Shown here one piece after another: positions 49,047 to 60,850 of a DNA stretch of 64,000 nt. The DNA is from Combretum micranthum (lineage: Eukaryota > Streptophyta > Magnoliopsida > Myrtales > Combretaceae). The notes beneath the pieces were generated by a model. It did not search any database and was not told the DNA's origin. It saw only the letters and a list, made by a program, of their open reading frames with translations. The stretch spans positions 1 through 64,000 of the forward strand of contig JAMXBD010003364.1 of assembly GCA_024138025.1 (NCBI GenBank), in the 5' to 3' direction. A program made the position numbers and the translations under genes. Within the stretch, counting starts at the first letter, position 1. The number at the start of each line of letters is the position of its first letter.

Positions 49047-49411
49047 ACGACCAAATTTAAGCCTATATGAAAATTTTTTTGATTTCCCCTGTTTTATTAC
49101 AAAATTTGTTCGCTTTCAAAAATTCCTCTAACTTAATCTAAACTTTCCAAAGCTTGTTATATGTTCCAAACATTATCCTAACAACATGAATTCTACTTCT
49201 AATTATCAAAAAATAATCACACTTCAAATCTACTCCTCAACGACTCAATTCTTCAATTTTCCCAAAACACTCATCCTTACATATCAATATTCATACAAGA
49301 TATAAACTACCACTCCTTTAGCCATATAATCTTATTCAAACCCCATCAATGCACCAAATCAAACCACACCAATTAGTACATAAAATTCATTTCTATCCGA
49401 CCTTTACAAAC

Positions 49412-50494
49412 TAGGGGTGTGCACGGTACGGTTCAGTTCGGTTTGCATCTCGAACCAAACCGCACCATAATTTACGGTTCGATTTTTCTTTTAAATTCGA
49501 ATCTAACTATACGGTTCGGTTCGTAATTTTTTCGAACCGAAAAAAAAAACGGTTCGGTACGGTTGGGTTTGCGGTTCGAATCGTTTTTTCATAAAATAAA
49601 AAATATATTTTATTGAAAAAGTTCAATTACATATTTCTTATCACTAATGCAAATATAAACAATAATATTTAAAATTAATCATTTATCAAATAAACATGTA
49701 AAACTTATAGGAAAGAAAAGATTTCATCCATTATAAAATTTATAACTAATTAGTCTCATTTTTTGAATTATCTTGATCTACAATGATATACCAGACTTTA
49801 TCTCAATATAAGACATAAAATTGTAATTCGTTGTATGCTTCTAACTAACATATTACCAATTATATAAATCAATAAGTAACTAAATAATAGAACTAGATTA
49901 ATTAGTAAGACAAATGGAAAAGAAATATGCAGAGGTTAGAATACTAAAGGTTAAATTCTAAAACCTACCTTACTTATAGATAACATAACAATTAAAACAT
50001 ATTATAAAAAATCTAATTTTATTCTAATGAATAACACATATCTAAGTAAAAAATTTTACAACAATTAATTTTTTTAAGTTAGAATACTATACTTTAAATT
50101 CTAAAATCTATCTTACTTATAGATAACATAACAATTGAAACATATTATGAAAAATCTTTTTATTCTAATGACTAACACATATCTAAGTAAAAAATTTTAA
50201 AAACAATTAATTTATTTAAAAAATTAATTGTTTTTAAAATTTGTGATATAGATATGTACCATTAATAAAACAATTAAGAGTAAAAATAATATGTTTAATT
50301 TTTTTAATATATAAAAAGGTTCGGTTCGGTTCGAACCATACGATTCGGTTCATGGTCCCGAACCGAACCGCGAACCGTTTGCTTTTTAATGAACCGAACC
50401 GCCAACTGAACCGTTTCAAAAAAGAACCGAAATTTCGGTTTGGTTCGGTTCGGTTCGATCCAGTCTGGTTCGGTCGGTTTTTTGCCCAGCCCTA
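49412..50494. mobile_element. 1.08-kb hAT-like element with GGTTCGGTTCG ends
   Basis: Starts TAGGGGTGTGCACGG, ends TTTGCCCAGCCCTA, with a perfect 8-bp duplication TTACAAAC (49404-49411, 50495-50502). The left LTR gives the empty site. Both ends carry dense GGTTCGGTT/CGAACCGAAC words (about 49430-49580 and 50320-50480), forming long imperfect inverted repeats. The AT-rich middle codes for nothing recognisable, so it is non-autonomous. Near 50050-50220 it has a direct repeat of about 130 bases. Confidence 0.88.
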
Positions 50495-51159
50495 TTACAA
50501 ACAGACACAATATAAATCATAAAATAAAAGATAAAGCTTGCATTTAACTTACAAGACTAAATCTTGGCTTGGAATGTTGTTTAAATCCAAAAGCTTATAA
50601 TTGATCTTGGCTTAGGGTTTAAGATTTTGGAATGGAAAAGAAAGAAAGAAAGAAAGAAAAGAAAAGAAAGGAAAATTCGCATGGGGAAATAGGGCTGCCA
50701 AAAGGGGTTCAAATCTTGCTCAAAACAAAGTCAATACTCATCCAAAATGTGTCTTTAGGGGTATATTTGTCCTAAGATTAATTTGAGTTAATTTCAAATG
50801 CATTTAAGTTTGTTTTAGGCTTAAAAAGTGAACTTATAGTTTGAAAAATTTATGTCATTAATCTTAAGCTATTCAAAATTAATTTTATTAAATTCTAAAC
50901 ATAATCAAAAGTAATTTTATTAAATTCTAAACATAACACATACATATTAATTTACAAAAGACACATTTATTCATTACACTATACACACATTTATACATGC
51001 AATACAAAAATTTTACTTTCATTATACTATACACATAAAAAATAACACATGTCTAGCACATATACCAATTATATGATCCAAGCACACATACACATATATA
51101 CATATATATCATGTCAATAACACATTAATATGTAAATTAAGGAATTCATGGCTATTTTA

Positions 51160-51466
51160 TAATTAGCATTTTTATAGAGATTTAAGGAGTTTCGAATATG
51201 TATTGCCCATAATAGTAGGGATGAAACTGGGATGGGATCGTTATAAGGTATCCGACCACCAGTCCCACTAGAAATCCTATAGGGTTTAGGTCATACTCAT
51301 AATCCGATAGATAACTATGACCCGATATAATTTAAAAAAAAATAAAAATTTTAGTTTAAGGAATTTACTTGTTTATTAGTTAAATGATGTTTTTCGTATA
51401 ATCTTTTTATTATTCAGGTATTGAGTCATATGATAGGATATAAATAAGTCTACTTACTCTCATAAG
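51160..51466. other. Intergenic DNA
   Basis: Starts with the right target-site duplication TAATT of the chromovirus. No gene. The CGGGTTT-like words near 51240-51310 suggest old repeat material. Confidence 0.4.
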
Positions 51467-52154
51467 TAGAGGTGGGTAAAAAAACCGACTAATTTGAGAA
51501 ACCGAACCGAAACCGCAAAACCAATCCAAAAAATATGGTATATAATTTTTTTTTTAAAATATAAAAGGCTAAAGAGTTGAAGCCCTAATATAATATTATT
51601 AAGCATTGGCCGTGGTCTAAAGTACTTCCACTACTTGTGTTTTATGATATTATATTATATCTATATGAACAAAGTTTTTAGTTATTTATCTATTTTCTTT
51701 TGAAAACTATTGGTGTTGTGATAGGAAAAAAGTAGTATGAAATATGAGCATTTGACTTTTCTGGAGATAAGCTCGAGAGGGTTTAAAACAATAGATATGA
51801 TTATTATTTTTAGGTTGCTATTTGTATTGTTCTTCTTTTGTGCATAAACTGGCATGATTTTATCCATTATAATTAAGATGGGGTTTTAATGTCATGTAAC
51901 TTTAAGAAACAAAATAGTTTAATTTTTTTATGGACTAACTGGAAATATGGTTAATCACAAGTTTGAGTTAACTATTATGTTAAATGGTTAAAAACCGAAA
52001 ATCAAAAATATTAACAGAGAAAAATGGTTAACCGTTAAAGCGGTTAACCGTTAATAATTGATCGATTTAGGTTTGACATTTCAAATAATCGATTATAATG
52101 ATTAAATTAAAAAAATAGGATCATAAACTGGTTAATTGATCCATGCCGTCCCTA
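51467..52154. mobile_element. hAT-like non-autonomous element
   Basis: Starts TAGAGGTGGGTAAAAAAACC and ends TTGATCCATGCCGTCCCTA. Flanks CTCATAAG (51459-51466) and CTCACGAG (52155-52162) agree at six of eight positions. It shares GGTTAACCGTTAA words with 14199-14793 and 24542-25201. Confidence 0.7.
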
Positions 52155-53501
52155 CTCACGAGTAAGGATAATTGATTAATTTTTTTTATTATTTTTTCAG
52201 CACATATAATTACTTATATCAGGTTCTTTAACATCAGATCAGGTCAGGTTTCGGATTCCCAAAGCGGGTCGAGTCGGGTTTTTAAGACATCCTTTATATA
52301 ATCGGATCATATTTGAATTTTAAATTATCAATCTTAGATCCGTTCTGTTTACATCTCTTCAGAGGAGATCCGGTTGGATTTTGTCATTTTATATAGCGTC
52401 TCCGACCCTAATCTTTGCATTACGGCGTAAAGATCGAGAACTTTCGTTCACTGTTTGCACTTTTTCTTTGTCCTTCGTGGTACTTCGATTACTGGACCAG
52501 AGTCCCTGACATTGGAAGCATCTTTATTAAAATTACAGATTGTTCCTCCATCCCCAAAATTTTGATGTTCACACCTGGAATCTACCATTTATTATCTTTT
52601 GCTCCACGACTCAAATTCCGTCATAATCCATTATTACTCGAGAATTCCCCTCAACATTTATTGATATCTCCTTTGTCCAAACTATATTGATTAATAATTA
52701 CCCAAATTTTGGTATATTTCCAATTTAAGTTGGAATCCAATGTCTCAGTGCTTACAAGTATGTATCCTCTTATTTATAAACATTTGCTACGATACCATGG
52801 TAAAAATGACGAAAACAATATACTTAATGAGTGAAAATTCAGTTGAGTGTAACACTTAGCAATTCTAAATACCAAATTAAAAATTTAACAAGTAAAAGCA
52901 ATTGAATATTACATTCAATTGTTAAGCAAAAGAAACTTGAAAAAAAAAGACATTGGACAATGAATTTCATATATATAATTTAAGCTAAATATCAAATTTA
53001 GTATTTAAACTTTTCACCAAAACTCAATTTAGTAATTTAACTTCAAAGTAGTCATAGATGGATTATGTATCTATACTATTAACGTAAAATCACCCTTTTG
53101 GTATCTTTAGTATAAATATTTTAAATATAATGTGTTTAGCATGTGGGCATAAATATTTTTTATATCTCTAAAATCATGAAAATTAAATGGGTTTAAATAT
53201 AATTAAATAAGGATTGAATAGATATAGTCTTTTTCATTTTTAGCCGAAGCATATATCTTTATATACTTATCTAAACTTAATACCATATTTATACATGGTA
53301 GTTACCCAAAATGGAGAAGTTATGAAAATACAATTGTAATTATGATTTATAATTAATTTCTTAATTTTTAGGACAATTAAGGTTGTTATCTTCCAACTGT
53401 CAAAATAATATATCTATTTAATTTATATAGTTTGGTTGTTTTATTTGCGTACGCATCGCGGTTACGTTGTCTGTTTGTATTTCAATGGTCATAAGTTCTT
53501 C
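52155..53501. other. Intergenic DNA with a less AT-rich island
   Basis: 52380-52690 is less AT-rich and has a 91-codon plus-strand frame (52415-52690) that I do not recognise. It may be an exon fragment or chance. The rest is AT-rich. 52985-53060 carries the words TCAAATTTAGTATTTAAACT typical of a dispersed plant repeat also seen near 59300. Confidence 0.4.
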
Positions 53502-53620
53502 TTTTTTTTTTTTTTTTTTTTTTGGCTAATTACAACAAGGAATAAAGGATTTAAACTTAAAACATCTCATATGAGCGATAAAGGGAGATGCCATAGGGTC
53601 ATTGGCTAAGAGTTCATGGG
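53502..53620 (-). repeat. Possible SINE-like sequence with A tail
   Basis: On the minus strand a stretch with ATGGCATCTCCCTTTATCGC and AAGTTTAAATCC (weak A- and B-box likeness) ends in a 22-base A run (plus-strand T run 53502-53523). No matching flanking duplication was found. Confidence 0.3.
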
Positions 53621-53639
53621 GTTTAAATGGCACAATTTT

Positions 53640-53733
53640 CATTTTACTTTTTCAAGATGTAATTAATGCTTAAATACATTAAATTATCATTTTACTTTTT
53701 CAAGATGTATTTAATGCTTAATGCATTAAATGA
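53640..53733. repeat. 48-bp tandem duplication
   Basis: Units 53640-53687 and 53688-about 53733 both start CATTTTACTTTTTCAAGATG and end near CATTAAAT. One unit has a small deletion. Confidence 0.85.
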
Positions 53734-56700
53734 TACTCTCTCTCTATATATATACTTTTTTCCATAATAACTAATAATATTAAATTTATTTATTATAAAA
53801 CTATATTTAGCTAAATAAATTATCCTATATTTTTTTTTATTAGTAGTGTATCATAAATAATTATTTCATTATCAATATTATATATGTTTTGTCCTATTGT
53901 ATCAATGATTAGTAAATATCACCACTTATATAACTTGGTATGGTAACAATTTTTCTTTTATAATTACTATTATGATGTAAATTATTAAATGATTAGTATT
54001 CTTTTCTAATATTGCTTAAATGGTACTCCTTCTTTCTCTCTCTCTCTTGCAATATACTATTCATTAAACTGATTTAATTTTTAATTTGTTCAAGTTCTTT
54101 TCTCTTTTCTTTATTTTATTAAATTAGATTTACTTAATTAAATTTCATTGAAGATGGACTAGCCTAAAGGGTGAAGAAATTAGACTAAACGGTCCATTAA
54201 AATCATACTTAGAGTTGATTCAATTGTGAACTGATTCAATTCACATAAATCACACCATTTGTAATTTATTTGTTTTATTTAATATTGTTATTTACTTATT
54301 GTTCAGCAAATTAACTTATTTTTAAAATTATTATATCCAATTATAATTATTTTTATATAATTATAAAATTAAAGATCACAACTGGCTTGAATTTTAATGA
54401 AGTAGTTTTTGAATATGACGTTAAATGTTTGAATATTTTCATAAACATTCAAACTAATTTCCAAAAAATTTTCATGAACTCAAATTCAAATACAAACCAA
54501 TTCCAACTCTTAAAATACTATGAATTAAACACTATTCAATATTACACATATTCATTGAATAATCTTGAATATTAATATGAACATTCAAGAATTCATATTT
54601 TAACTTCATAATCATTATCTATTCATCTTATGAACATTTAAACTCCTTCAAACACTTTCGGATTTCTAGAAATATGAAGTTAAATTCAAATGTCAAAAAC
54701 ATATTCAAACTTATCCAATCTTCACCAAATCATTAAGTATTTACATACTTTTAACTCTAACACTATTAAACATCAATTAAACTATTCAAAACTAAAATTT
54801 CTAGTAATTATTCTACATATAATAGGCATGTTAATCTCATGAATTCATGTAATTATTGTTTAACTAATTCTTTTATTTGACTAATCAAATTAACATAATC
54901 TTAGCATGTAATTAACAAATCAAATCTTCAATCAAGCACATTTACACTAAAGTTCTAGCATTATGTTTATATTTGTTATTGCTTGTTCAAACATAAATTC
55001 ATAAATTGATTTGCATCAAGATCATATTCAACATGCATACATTGATCTAAACATATAATCATATACACAAACACGATCTAATTATTAAAATCAAATCAAA
55101 ACATGAAGTCATTACCCAAACACTCATCAACACTTCAATCTTCATCATATCTTAAACCAATACCCATTTTCATCAGCAAAGTTAGAATTTACTTACTTAA
55201 AGTATGACAAAACAATCAATTTTTGAATTTACTACTATTACTACTAACTACTACTACTATTTTGCATGCAAATTGAACAAGTTTGAAATACAATCCTCTT
55301 CCCAAACTTTTCTTATTCTTAAATCCCTAGTGTCCTTGTTGGATTGGTTGTAGAATTTAGAGAGAGAAATAGATATTTTATGAATATGTTTTGATAAATG
55401 ATTTTCTTTTATTACAGATAGATGTGGCTTAAGGAAATAGATAAAGAGGGTAGAGAGGGTTTAGGAAAATTGTTGATGAAGAAATGAAGAGAGAGGAGAG
55501 AAAATCAAGGCTTATTTATGTGATGTTAGTTAGTGAGTTAAATTAATTACTGAAGTACTCTTAATTTGTCAAGTACACTTTATCTTCTAATTGAGTTAGC
55601 TTAACTAATAATTCTATTCAATTACATGTAGTTGTTATACTTAAGGTATGTACTCACTTATAATTATGTAGTTGATATTTATTAATTATATTAAGTCTTG
55701 TTGATATAATTTAAAATTTATAATTAAGCACTTGTTATTTAACACAAACTACTTAACAAAAAAAATTAAAGATTCAAATTTACCTATAATTTCATGTTGT
55801 TGTTGTTGTTTTTATTTTATTATTATTTAGTTTTAGTTATATTTTACGTATATATCATGTCAAATTGAAACTTAAAATTTAAGTATCAAATAAATTTTTT
55901 TAAAATTTAAGCATCATATTTGATATGCCCCTATAATTTAGTATAACATTAAAATGTCGTGGTTTGAATCACTTCTTTTTTAGGTACTGAATTCACATAA
56001 TAATTTCAGACAATATACATGTCTCATCACTATTAAATAGTATTAAATAAAATGTTATCCAGCTCATTCACATCGTGACACACAGAAGAACTTTAGTGAT
56101 TTCAAGGTATTGGAGGCAAAAAAGTAAAATGTAGGTAAAGACTTGTTGTGATCGGGATTCCCCTTTCATGGAACTTTTTAGTGATTGATACAAATTGCAA
56201 AATGGTCTAGATGGCAATCGAATACATGGACTTTAAGTACTCTTGTCAGAGTAGTGCTCCAGTAATTTCTATTACCAAGGAAATGAAAAAATGGTACATA
56301 CTTAGTCCTTGGTGCTTAAAATAGCTTTTGGTCGGTGTTAAAATAGCCAACCAAGGGCTTTCAAATATGTTTGTTCTTTTTTTTCCTTTTTTTATATCTT
56401 TTATTATTTATCATATCATGTAACTAAATATTTTATTACTATGAATTAATTATCATAAATCAATCAGAAACTTATAAAAGTTAGGAATTAATTATATTTT
56501 TAGGTTTTTTTTTTTTTCCTGAACATATTTATAAATGTTAGAAAACGTGGAGACTTCAATAGAATGTTATAACTAAACATATTCTTCCCAATAAAATAGG
56601 CAAAGTCTGGTTCGAAACATATATGCCTAGATGGTTTGGGGAGGGATTGCGTTTTGTACTATTTTAATTTGTTGAGTTACCACCGATGATTAGTTTGATT

Positions 56701-56999
56701 ACTCTACATATAAATACCTTAATTTTATTTTTCCTGATTTAATACTTGAGTAAACCTCTAGAACTTTCATAAATGGATGGTTGACTTCATGCGTTAATTA
56801 TGTTTAATACAAATTCCTGTCTTAAGTAAACTCAAGGTTCATAAAAACAAACAAATATATTATAACATCGGTAAACAATTAAATCAAAAGTTGTTAGTAA
56901 TACATAAAAAGGGACATGCATACTTGATGTCGATGTGTAAAATGAAGGAAAAGAAACCGTTTAATATTAAATTTAAAATGATGGAATAATGTTAAAAAT
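53734..56999. other. AT-rich intergenic DNA, part LTR-like
   Basis: No gene. About 54380-55560 has the look of a minus-sense LTR (long C/A-rich leader-like tract, GA-rich patch at 55360-55510, TTATTTATG near 55515), but no termini were found. 56080-56290 is less AT-rich and unrecognised. Confidence 0.4.
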
Positions 57000-57350
57000 G
57001 GTACCAAAAAATAGCAAAAAGCTTAATTAAGTACTTAAAGTTTGGTTTTAAACAATTCTGTACCTAAAGGAAGTTAATTTACATATATATTTTTCCTATA
57101 TGAAGTTTAGTATATGAAACAAGTTTTTACGTTTATTTTTCCTACCTAAAAGCAAGTTCAATTACTTAGGAAAAATGTATATGAAAACTTCTTCCAAATA
57201 TAAAAAATATTAAAATTAAACTTCAGGTACCTAATTAAACTTTTTGTAAAAATTCAAGTACTAAATTATTTAAAACAAAACTCCAGCTACTTAATTGAAC
57301 TTTTGTAAAAGTTCAGGTACTATTTTTGACATTAACTCTAAAATTATTTA
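57000..57350. repeat. Dispersed repeat shared with 13.7 kb
   Basis: TTGAACTTTTGTAAAAGTTC and TTTAAAACAAAACTCCAGCT recur, diverged, within this stretch (three internal repeats of about 100 bases) and at 13680-13775. The TTCAGGTAC words look like the 'values of own repeat' type of non-coding plant element. Class not established. Confidence 0.5.
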
Positions 57351-60300
57351 TGAGTTGCTTATTCAATCTTAAACTTTTAGATTGAATAGTTATAGGGTTG
57401 ACCTTACTTACTACTTATAAAATGGTGATTATAAAGATGAAAATTTTAATTAGCATGTAGATATATGATATTTGTTTCATAAAAACTATAATTCAAACTA
57501 CTTTATGCTATTTTTATAACTCACTCATATTTCTTGACTTTATATAGTATGATGATTTTTTCAATATATAAATACTGTTTGTACGAAATTTAGAAAGTTG
57601 CTTATTACATTATTACTTTTCCTAACAATGTGAATGAGCCAATTATTTTAGGAGAACTATAAAACCCTAGATAGCTGGATCACTCCTGGACGGCTGTCTT
57701 TACTCGACCCCATATGCTAGACTTGTAACCCCATAAGCTGAAAAAGATGGAAAGATCTGTTTCAAATTGAGTCAAAGATTTCTGATCTTATTTTTATTTG
57801 AACAATCAATCTCCTAAGTCCTAGCCAACCTTGTCTTCTTGTCATTAGTACTTTTAGCTGGCTTTCCAACTTGAAAGTCTAGATGGCAATAGTTTAAAAT
57901 CCCTGTAGGTGTAGCTATTATTGTCAAAAGGTAGAACGGCATAATCATTCATATTGTGTTATAAACTACATTTTTCTAGGCAAAATATATATTTGACATG
58001 AAATGACATAGTGCTAACTTAAATTTGATTGAAGTTTTAAATTTGAAATCCAATTTTTAAACTTTTACTTAAAATTTATATTTAAGTACATGTGCATTCA
58101 AATGAAGTTGAGAAAATTTAACATTGAACTTGAATTCATATTTGACTCAAATAGATTCAAGTAAAACCAATCTCGATCTTGATCAAAATTGAATATTTAT
58201 CAATATAAACTCAAAATGGCACTGGTAATTTCAAAATTGACTTGCCTAATCTCATTGTTTACTTGAAAAAAAAAAAGATTTTATTTTTTTCCTATTAAAT
58301 TATTAGAGCTTGAATATGACATGGACTTAATTTATCCTTAACCAAGTTCAAATACATTTTTAATCTCATCAATCTAAAATGTTGTAAAACTTGAGTTGGA
58401 TTTAATAACCTACTTAAGTAATGGAGCTTAAAACCTCAATATAAGTTTAAATACCTAATTTGCTTTCACTTATACCGCTAATTCAAATATGCCTTATAGT
58501 ATCTTATTTTTATGTGGAAATTAAATAAACTCACCAAATTTCTTTTGATATATATTCAAAAAGTTGATATGCTATATTCTTTTCTATGGCTGTTATTCAT
58601 TTTCCATATTATTTGTTTTGATTTAAAAAACATATTCATCATATTACCTAGAAAGTAAAAAATAAGGTAGAAAAAAAAAAGATATGTAAATACACTGCCA
58701 ACACCTCCATCATCATATATTATGTTAATGCAAATAGAGGCAAGCAATTTTTGGTTCTAAAATTTAGATATAGAAAGAAAGAAAGAAAGAAAAAAGCCAG
58801 CGAGATCTCGACCCAGCCAGGTCCATATAATTAAAGCCTCTGCCCTAACACCCTAACCAGATCCATGAATGAGTGAAGGTTTCTTGCAAAGGGGTCACCA
58901 TTGTGTGATGTGGTCCTTGTGTAGTTGTGTGTTCATCCTTCTCTTGTTTGGGATATATATAGGTATATTTTCAAAAAGGTAAAGCTGTACTTTAAGAATT
59001 TAAAGGTCTGGCCTATTCCTACATGATGAGCAGTTTCACATAATCATAGTTATTTTATCATGAACTAGTGAAAATAAAAGATTAAATATTGGTGGATTTT
59101 TTCCTAATTTCATAACAAGCATCCCATAAGATAGGTATTAACCAGTTAATATCTTTCTTGATTTGAGATGAGGATGATAGAAATCAATAATTATTCTGTC
59201 ATGGTTGGTTTTGGATGCTCAGGTTAGCTTGAGTCTAACTTGTATTATTTCTTGGGTTTGAGGAAAATATTTTCTTAAAAGTATTGTTTTTTTTCATTAA
59301 GGAAAATGTCAAATTTGCTATATGACTTTAACCAAAATCTAATTTGACACCTAAACTCTAAAATTGTTAATTTAATACTTAACTAAATTTTTCGTAGTCA
59401 TTTTAACTCATTGACATCATTTGCTTTGTTTCTAACACGGAATAAGCAATTTATCAGTACTAAATGATCTTAATGATATATTGTCTTTTTACGTCGCAAA
59501 CAATAAAAACTTTGTTAAGAGATAGTAAAAATTGCCACAAAAAAAAAAAAATTGATTGAATATTAAATTAGACAATTTGATGCTTTAAACACTAACAACC
59601 TATACATTTCGCTTGATGGAATAAGGAGGAATGGAATTTCAATTCAAAGGGAATGTAATAAGCTAAATATATTACAATATTCGCTTGTGTAAAAATAAAA
59701 CAAGTAATTATTAGAGTAAAAAATAAAATATCCATAATGCCCCTTGTATTTATTACGAGAGAGAATAATTTTTATGTTATTTTTAAGATAACAATATTTA
59801 TAACAAAGTTGTCATTGAATACAATTCATGGGTTAGAGACATGAATTGAATTATTCATCATTTTACGTAATAACAATTCATTATGAATTGTGATTCCTTT
59901 TTAGTGAATACATAATATTAATTTATGTCGAACGAGGAAAGATGAATGGCTTATTCATGTTAAATGAACGGCTGTAAATTGAATTTTTTATATAAATTTC
60001 AAGTAACAAATTTATATTTGCCCTTTCCATTTTTTATCTGGTTGAAAGGCTAGGATAAAGATTTTGAAAGTAGAACTTTAATCGTCTCAACAAGACCTTT
60101 TAACTTTTGAAAGATGATTCCTATTGGATATTCTTTGTAATTAATCCATAAACCATATTTTAAACATACCGTTTTAGAGAATACAAAAATCAAAATCCTC
60201 ATGAAAAATTTAAAAAAAAAAAGAAGCTAAAAACACCGTAATCATGAACATTAAAAAGTCATTTTACATTTTATATTTTTAATTGACATAGAAATTTTGG

Positions 60301-60544
60301 CATTATGGTACATATATAGTTAGTAATTCATTTTAAGTGCGCATGTAAGTTACATAAAACGCATGAATCACATATCTGAAAAGCACTTTTTAATAATTTT
60401 TCATTACCAAAAATACTATTTAGAAGAAAAAGAATCTATCTACTCATCAATAGTTCTTTTCTTGAAACAAAGGGGGTATAACTATTGCCTCATCCACCTA
60501 TTTCTTTCTTTTTTTGTTTATTTATATATATAATTTATTTTTAA
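57351..60544. other. AT-rich intergenic DNA, no gene seen
   Basis: Translations give nothing recognisable. Noted: less AT-rich patches at 57650-57740 and 58795-58930 (the latter with GATATATATAGG after a CT-rich tract, promoter-like in the plus sense but with no gene after it), a dispersed repeat at 59290-59420, and a (GAAA)n run at about 58770-58795. Confidence 0.45.
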
Positions 60545-60850
60545 GATGATGAATTAATGATGTCGGTGCAAAAGGAATGTCGAGGGCACCAAGGATTGAT
60601 AACGGGAGGTCAATAAATGCAGTCCCTACGTAGTTACTTGATACTTCGGTGCACATGGACGAAACTGGAGTTGGTCACCTTTTAGATGGTTTTGAAATTA
60701 CAAGCCATCTCATGTTGGGCCCGAGCCATACTGGACCAGTTACCATATTTGTAGATTATATATTTTGTTCCTTTTGGAACCTGCATGTTTGGATTCAAAC
60801 GGCGATTCCCACGACCATCAAAGAATACAATTGATACGGGTTCAATTAAA
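60545..60850. other. Less AT-rich island, unrecognised
   Basis: Frames on both strands span it (plus 60649-60834, minus 60682-60882), but neither resembles a known family. Contains TGGGCC and balanced base use unlike its surroundings. Could be a gene fragment or regulatory island. Confidence 0.3.

Larger units (their letters stand above)
36057..51159 (-). mobile_element. Ty3/gypsy chromovirus with both LTRs (nested)
   Basis: A minus-strand element with LTRs 36057-38795 and 43810-51159 (the latter enlarged by two insertions), primer site 43796-43807, polypurine tract 38796-38809, and flanks TAATG (36052-36056) and TAATT (51160-51164). The interior of about 5.0 kb has gag, protease, RT, RNase H, integrase and chromodomain remnants in plant order, with several frameshifts. 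Long LTRs plus this RT and chromodomain style suggest the Tekay (Del) group, not certain. The two LTRs are similar but clearly diverged, so it is not a recent insertion. Confidence 0.92.
43810..51159 (-). repeat. 5' LTR of the chromovirus, carrying two insertions
   Basis: Plus-strand start TGTAAGGACCC and end GGCTATTTTA (final CA has become TA). It matches 36057-38795 along 43810-45519, 49052-49411 and 50503-51159. The gaps are a solo LTR and a hAT-like element. Removing these and their duplicated flanks leaves about 2.73 kb, equal to the left LTR. Confidence 0.9.
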
